Shown here: positions 7,474 through 10,079 of the stretch, piece by piece | How the letters are laid out: each line of letters begins with the position of its first letter | Numbering within the stretch: position 1 is the stretch's first letter | NCBI GenBank assembly: GCA_002413785.1 | Contig: DHXR01000053.1 | Span: 1-10,079 of the forward strand | From: Mucilaginibacter sp. UBA5151 | Lineage (GTDB): Bacteria; Bacteroidota; Bacteroidia; Sphingobacteriales; Sphingobacteriaceae | Reading direction: 5' to 3' | DNA: 10,079 nt | Translations under genes and position numbers: made by a program | Notes under the pieces: model-generated | What the model was told of the DNA's origin: nothing | What the model saw: the letters and a program-made list of their open reading frames with translations, nothing else | Databases searched by the model: none

Positions 7474-7851
7474 CTAAGGCTTAATGTATCCTGCACCCCA
7501 CGCCTTGCCTTTAGCCTCGATCGTTCCGCCGTTTCCGTCAGAAAGAACAATATGACCGCCTAACTGAGCTGTAGGTGCCCGCAATACCATCGCTCCCGGC
7601 GTTCCGGCAGCATTGGCGACGGAAATAATGTTACCCTTCGCTTCATCGTCTATCTTCCATGCACCCGAGTAAGCGTCGGCGACAGCCGGAGCCGCGTTGT
7701 CATTTGTACAATCATAACTAATGTTAGAAACCTCGTATAGCGCCAACGAGCACAATTCCGCGCAATCCCAGGGACCCGACCAGTTCGCAGGTATTCTTAC
7801 TTGCATATTTGTGATAAGGTTTAGGTTAAAGTCCCCAAAGAGCGATTCCAA
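7474..7851 (-). CDS. NlpC/P60-like peptidoglycan hydrolase domain (5' part of a broken gene)
   Basis: Up to 125 residues. WSGPWDCAEL (Cys30 from the TTG start) and LGGHIVLSDGNGGTIEAKG (His100, Glu112) give the Cys-His-polar order of a papain-like NlpC/P60 or CHAP-type hydrolase that cuts peptide bonds of the cell wall, as in many phage endolysins and secreted endopeptidases. No signal peptide is visible. The start is unsure: TTG at 7851 keeps the LFGDFNLNLI segment, which seems to belong to the fold; ATG at 7806 would give MQVRIPANWSG. The frame ends in TAG right after GYIKP, where the sequence of a longer protein appears to continue in another frame into a peptidoglycan-binding domain. The catalytic residues are present, so the truncated protein could be active. 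It faces the CHAT operon. A shared function, for example release or sensing of wall damage, is only a guess. Confidence 0.68.
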   Translation of the reverse strand: MESLFGDFNLNLITNMQVRIPANWSGPWDCAELCSLALYEVSNISYDCTNDNAAPAVADAYSGAWKIDDEAKGNIISVANAAGTPGAMVLRAPTAQLGGHIVLSDGNGGTIEAKGKAWGAGYIKP

Positions 7852-7946
7852 GGGGATTTTTATTCTTAAACAAATTCCAACGGCATATTAGCTTTTGGAT
7901 GATGGCGATGGTCAATGTCACCATTTCCTCCAATTTAATACGGAAA

Positions 7947-9179
7947 TTACAGTTTTTCTTCCAATCGTAATTTAAGATTTTGCATATCCTCCTCTAATTT
8001 CCTTTCTAAAACCTTTGCATATATCTGTGTAGTTGTAATTTTTGTATGACCTAAAATTTTACTTACTGTTTCAATTGGAACACCATTTGATAGCGCAACA
8101 GTAGTAGCAAAAGTATGCCTGGCCAAATGAAAGGTCACGTTTTTAGTAATGTTACATACTTCAGAAATTTCCTTTAGATAGCTATTCACTTTTTGATTGG
8201 ACATTACCGGGAAAACTTTACCCCCTGACAAGGAACGAATATTGGTTTTATATTTATCCAATATTTTTAGTGCTTTCGGTAAAAGGGGTACATTAACCGG
8301 GATCATTGTTTTTTCACGGCAGGTCCTGATCCACTTTTCGCCATTGGTACTTGCAACGATATGGCCAGGTGTTAAATTGATAACATCAACATAGGATAGT
8401 CCTGTATAGCAGCAAAAAACAAACAAGTCCCTTACCATATCCAGGCGCTCAATGGCGAACACTTTCTCTTCCATATCGGCCAGTTCTTTTTCCGAGAGTT
8501 GTTCCCGGTTTACTTTTTGTATCTTCAACTTATAAGCGGCAAAAGGATCAGTGTCGATCTATTGCAGGTTCATCGCCAGGTTGACCATTTTCTTTAACCT
8601 TATAATGTGCTTCATGACACCATTATTGGCAAGTGGCTTTTGATGGTCCTTTGGTTTATGGTTGCGCAGGTAAACCTCAAAATCTTTAACGAATTTATAA
8701 TTCAGCTCACGAAGGTAGATGTCTGTAACTTTGTAATGCTCCTCCAAAAACTTGACTAAATAGCGCTGGGTAACATAGTAGTGCTTTAGCGTACTCCACT
8801 TAAGATCTGTGGTAGAAGTCTCGTTGTGATAGGTTACAAGGCGACTTAACGTGTAGACCTCTTCTTTCTCACCGAGGAATAAATTTTTAACCGATGTGAT
8901 ATTAATCAGTTTCCCTTTTAGCTACAGTTCTTTATAAATATTACCTAATTTTAAACGAATCTCTTCGAGATAAGCGTTCAATTCCTTTGTTTCATCCTTG
9001 GTACCTTTTGCCGCACCTTTACCAAAATCCCAAATCTTTGTATCAACCATTTTTTGCTTTAGCGCGATAAAGCATTTTTCCTTGTTGATGGTTACCACCA
9101 CGTAAAGAGGTGCTTTGCCGTCTTTTTCTTTATCACTCTTAATAGTGAAATAAATACGGAATGACTGCGATGTTTTCAT
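7947..9179 (-). pseudogene. Tyrosine recombinase (integrase) with two in-frame TAG codons
   Basis: One reading frame of 411 codons from ATG 9179 to TAA 7947, broken only by TAG at codons 86 (8922-8924) and 207 (8559-8561). The parts are an N-terminal arm-binding domain (SFRIYFTIKSDKEKDGKAPLY), a SAM-like core-binding domain (LKHYYVTQRYLVKFLEEHYKV) and a catalytic domain with K290 in REKTMIPV, H351/R354 in FHLARHTFAT, H378 in GHTK and Y387 in QIYAKV. The first catalytic Arg position is Ser (YTGLSYVDV), as reported for the related IntDOT, so that is probably not a defect. The frame gives KEL-stop-LKGKL and NLQ-stop-IDTDPF; CAG-to-TAG and TGG- or CAG-to-TAG single changes would explain both. The enzyme would have integrated the element next to its own 5' end. 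Without suppression it is dead. Confidence 0.9.
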
Positions 9180-9236
9180 AGAATAACATTTTTTAAGTGA
9201 TTATTAATTAATTACATCCTGTTTTAGCTTCGTTTT

Positions 9237-9258
9237 CAGGTGTTCAAGAGGTGCTCAG
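9237..9258 (+). repeat. Direct repeat copy A, candidate integrase arm site
   Basis: CAGGTGTTCAAG followed by AGGTGCTCAG: two GGTGnTCA-type half units 11 bp apart. It shares its pattern with copies B and C. It lies ~60 bp upstream of the integrase start. Confidence 0.5.
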
Positions 9259-9350
9259 CACGACTGCTTTTTGGGTGTTTTTAACCTATCTAATAGATTA
9301 CTTTTCAGCACGTTACATCACTTTTGAACAACTAAGTTAAAAACTAAACT

Positions 9351-9373
9351 CAGGTAGTCAGTTAGGTGTTCAG
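9351..9373 (+). repeat. Direct repeat copy B, candidate integrase arm site
   Basis: CAGGTAGTCAGTT followed by AGGTGTTCAG, two half units 12 bp apart. It has the same orientation and nearly the same length as copy A and shares GTTAGGTG with copy C. Confidence 0.5.
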
Positions 9374-9414
9374 AATTTTGGTTTTCTTGAAGGTTGTTGA
9401 GGGGATAATAAATG

Positions 9415-9448
9415 AAAAAACCCTCTAAATCAGCGATTTAAAGGGTTT
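9415..9448 (-). terminator. Rho-independent terminator, minus strand
   Basis: On the minus strand, AAACCCTTTAAATC, loop GCT, then GATTTAGAGGGTTT pair over 14 bp with one G-U, followed directly by a T run (A6 at 9415-9420 on the plus strand). Transcription would come from the right. It lies just after the tRNA-like fragment, so it may be the old tRNA terminator, or it may end the transcript of the right-hand antitoxin. Confidence 0.68.
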
Positions 9449-9472
9449 CGAGGGGGCTTTAAAACCCGTTTT

Positions 9473-9496
9473 GTGCGCCCACCTGGGCTCGAACCC
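9473..9496 (-). other. tRNA 3'-end-like fragment, candidate attachment core
   Basis: The minus strand reads GGGTTCGAGCCCAGG then TGGGCGCAC, which resembles a T-loop (TTCGAGC) and the 3' strand of an acceptor stem. Upstream bases do not continue into a tRNA body: no anticodon arm or D arm is found, and the T stem has one mispair. It fits the partial tRNA end that site-specific integration leaves at the far junction. A chance resemblance is not excluded. Confidence 0.42.
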
Positions 9497-9544
9497 ATCT
9501 TTGTAATTAGCTTAATATCAACAACTTATAAAGAATTCAATCTT

Positions 9545-9567
9545 CGGGTGCTTAGTTAGGTGCCCAC
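9545..9567 (+). repeat. Direct repeat copy C, candidate integrase arm site
   Basis: CGGGTGCTTAGTT followed by AGGTGCCCAC, aligned with copies A and B. It lies on the other side of the tRNA-like fragment, so the three copies bracket the proposed crossover core. Confidence 0.45.
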
Positions 9568-9698
9568 TTAATTGACTATTCAAATATACAAATTTGTTAC
9601 AGAATGGTAACATTTAATCCTATTTACGGCTAAACAGCCTTTATCACCCTATAGCTTACTCTTTGACTTTATTATCTATTTCTCTTTTTAGTATCACA

Positions 9699-10079
9699 CT
9701 AATATTCTTTTTGGGCGATGCCCTCCAACTGTTGTCTGCTGATATTTAATCTTAATCTCCAGGCTGATACAAAGTCGCCTGTTTCGCTACCTAAAGGATC
9801 AACCAGGCTGTACTTTTCATTGACCTGCGTTTGGGCATAATCCACGAATGCACTAAGTGACTTCTTTTCAAAAAATTCCGTCAGAAAGCCGATACGCTTT
9901 ATTACCGCAATGTTTGCCGCTGCTCTGCAATAGGCAATCATTTTGTCGGCATTTAAATCAACTTGTACGAATGCCCGTAAAAGTTCAGCATAGCCGCCGG
10001 AGTATTGTGGCTGATCAAAACAATCAATGACCGTCTTTTCTACATCGGTTATGGGATACTTAAAATTTCCTTGTCCGTT
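9699..10079 (-). CDS. AbiEi-family antitoxin, C-terminal part (5' end off window)
   Basis: The frame is open from the right window edge to a TAG at 9699, 126 codons. The motif PITDVEKTVIDCFDQPQYS followed by GGYAELLRAF is what I recognise from the C-terminal domain of AbiEi-type antitoxins, and IAVIKRIGFLTEFF plus the closing DPLGSETGDFVSAWRLRLN agree. The N-terminal winged helix would lie outside the window. It belongs to a different AbiEi subgroup from the protein at 744-1763. In AbiE operons the toxin gene follows the antitoxin, but here 519 bp of non-coding attachment sequence and then an unrelated integrase follow, so the gene is an orphan or lost its toxin when an element inserted. The internal ATG at 9941 is not the real start, since conserved motif lies upstream of it. 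Confidence 0.78.
   Translation of the reverse strand, partial: NGQGNFKYPITDVEKTVIDCFDQPQYSGGYAELLRAFVQVDLNADKMIAYCRAAANIAVIKRIGFLTEFFEKKSLSAFVDYAQTQVNEKYSLVDPLGSETGDFVSAWRLRLNISRQQLEGIAQKEY

Larger units (their letters stand above)
9180..9698. other. Non-coding attachment region between integrase and right-hand antitoxin
   Basis: No credible gene lies in these 519 bp on either strand. The region is AT-rich and holds three related direct repeats, a strong minus-strand hairpin terminator and a tRNA-3'-end-like fragment, listed separately. This is the layout expected for the att side of an integrase-carrying element. A small inverted pair GTTAC...GTAAC at 9596-9611 and a GGCT/AGCC hairpin at 9628-9639 are too short to interpret. 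No clear promoter motif is seen upstream of the integrase ATG. Confidence 0.6.

Noticed and set aside
7826..7924. Minus-strand 32-codon ORF (MVTLTIAIIQKL...) with GGAGG just upstream
   Set aside because: The GGAGG is only two bases from the ATG, Bacteroidota rarely use such sites, and the ORF runs out of frame into the hydrolase domain. A decayed N-terminus is possible but cannot be supported.
7908..7924. Small inverted repeat ATGGT-CAATGTC-ACCAT as an operator of the hydrolase gene
   Set aside because: The arms are only 5 bp, there is no second copy and no clear promoter motif nearby, so it is likely chance.
8559..8924. Reassignment of TAG as a sense codon in this genome
   Set aside because: The hydrolase fragment and the right-hand antitoxin also end in TAG, and reading through the antitoxin stop adds only a few unconvincing residues. 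Two point mutations in a decaying integrase are simpler.
9470..9545. Complete tRNA gene on the minus strand
   Set aside because: Only a T-loop/acceptor-like end is present; no anticodon or D arm can be folded and the T stem has a mispair.

Overview
The window looks like a genomic-island region of a Bacteroidota chromosome, most likely a Sphingobacteriaceae relative such as Mucilaginibacter or Pedobacter. The evidence is the IntDOT-like tyrosine recombinase family, Bacteroidota-type promoter motifs (TTTG, about 20 bp, TAnnTTTG), signal peptides ending in AQ, and the near absence of Shine-Dalgarno sequences. The genus is an inference.

Layout, left to right. (1) Positions 1-1763, minus strand: a type IV (AbiE-like) toxin-antitoxin pair. 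It has an AbiEi-type winged-helix antitoxin and an overlapping nucleotidyltransferase toxin that runs off the left edge. Two 17-bp palindromes 84 bp apart flank and overlap its promoter. (2) 1898-2032, minus: the last ~45 codons of a tyrosine recombinase, ending abruptly. (3) 2113-7179, plus: a promoter and a two-gene operon, richer in GC by sampling than the flanks. The first gene is a ~997-aa CHAT (caspase-like) protease and the second a ~677-aa secreted/membrane-spanning protein whose start overlaps the protease stop. (4) 7176-7851, minus: an NlpC/P60-like peptidoglycan hydrolase whose C-terminal peptidoglycan-binding domain is cut off by a frameshift and a stop; its end overlaps the end of the membrane-protein gene tail to tail. 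(5) 7947-9179, minus: a tyrosine recombinase intact in frame except for two TAG codons. (6) 9180-9698: non-coding, with three related ~22-bp direct repeats, a strong hairpin terminator and a piece resembling the 3' end of a tRNA gene, together a likely attachment region. (7) 9699-10079, minus: the C-terminal part of a second, different AbiEi-type antitoxin that runs off the right edge, with no toxin gene after it.

Reading: the region looks like several integrative elements stacked at one site. The CHAT/membrane operon is cargo carried beside the (probably dead) integrase at 7947-9179. The recombinase tail at 1898 marks what is left of an older neighbouring element whose cargo may be the AbiE pair. 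The most interesting candidate system is the CHAT protease with its membrane partner. The protein appears to carry a degenerate CHAT-like domain ahead of the active one, and the partner has a large cytoplasmic helical region between membrane segments. That is what one would expect of a protease-controlled membrane effector in a cell-death or anti-phage module. This function is inferred from architecture and context and is not shown by the sequence.
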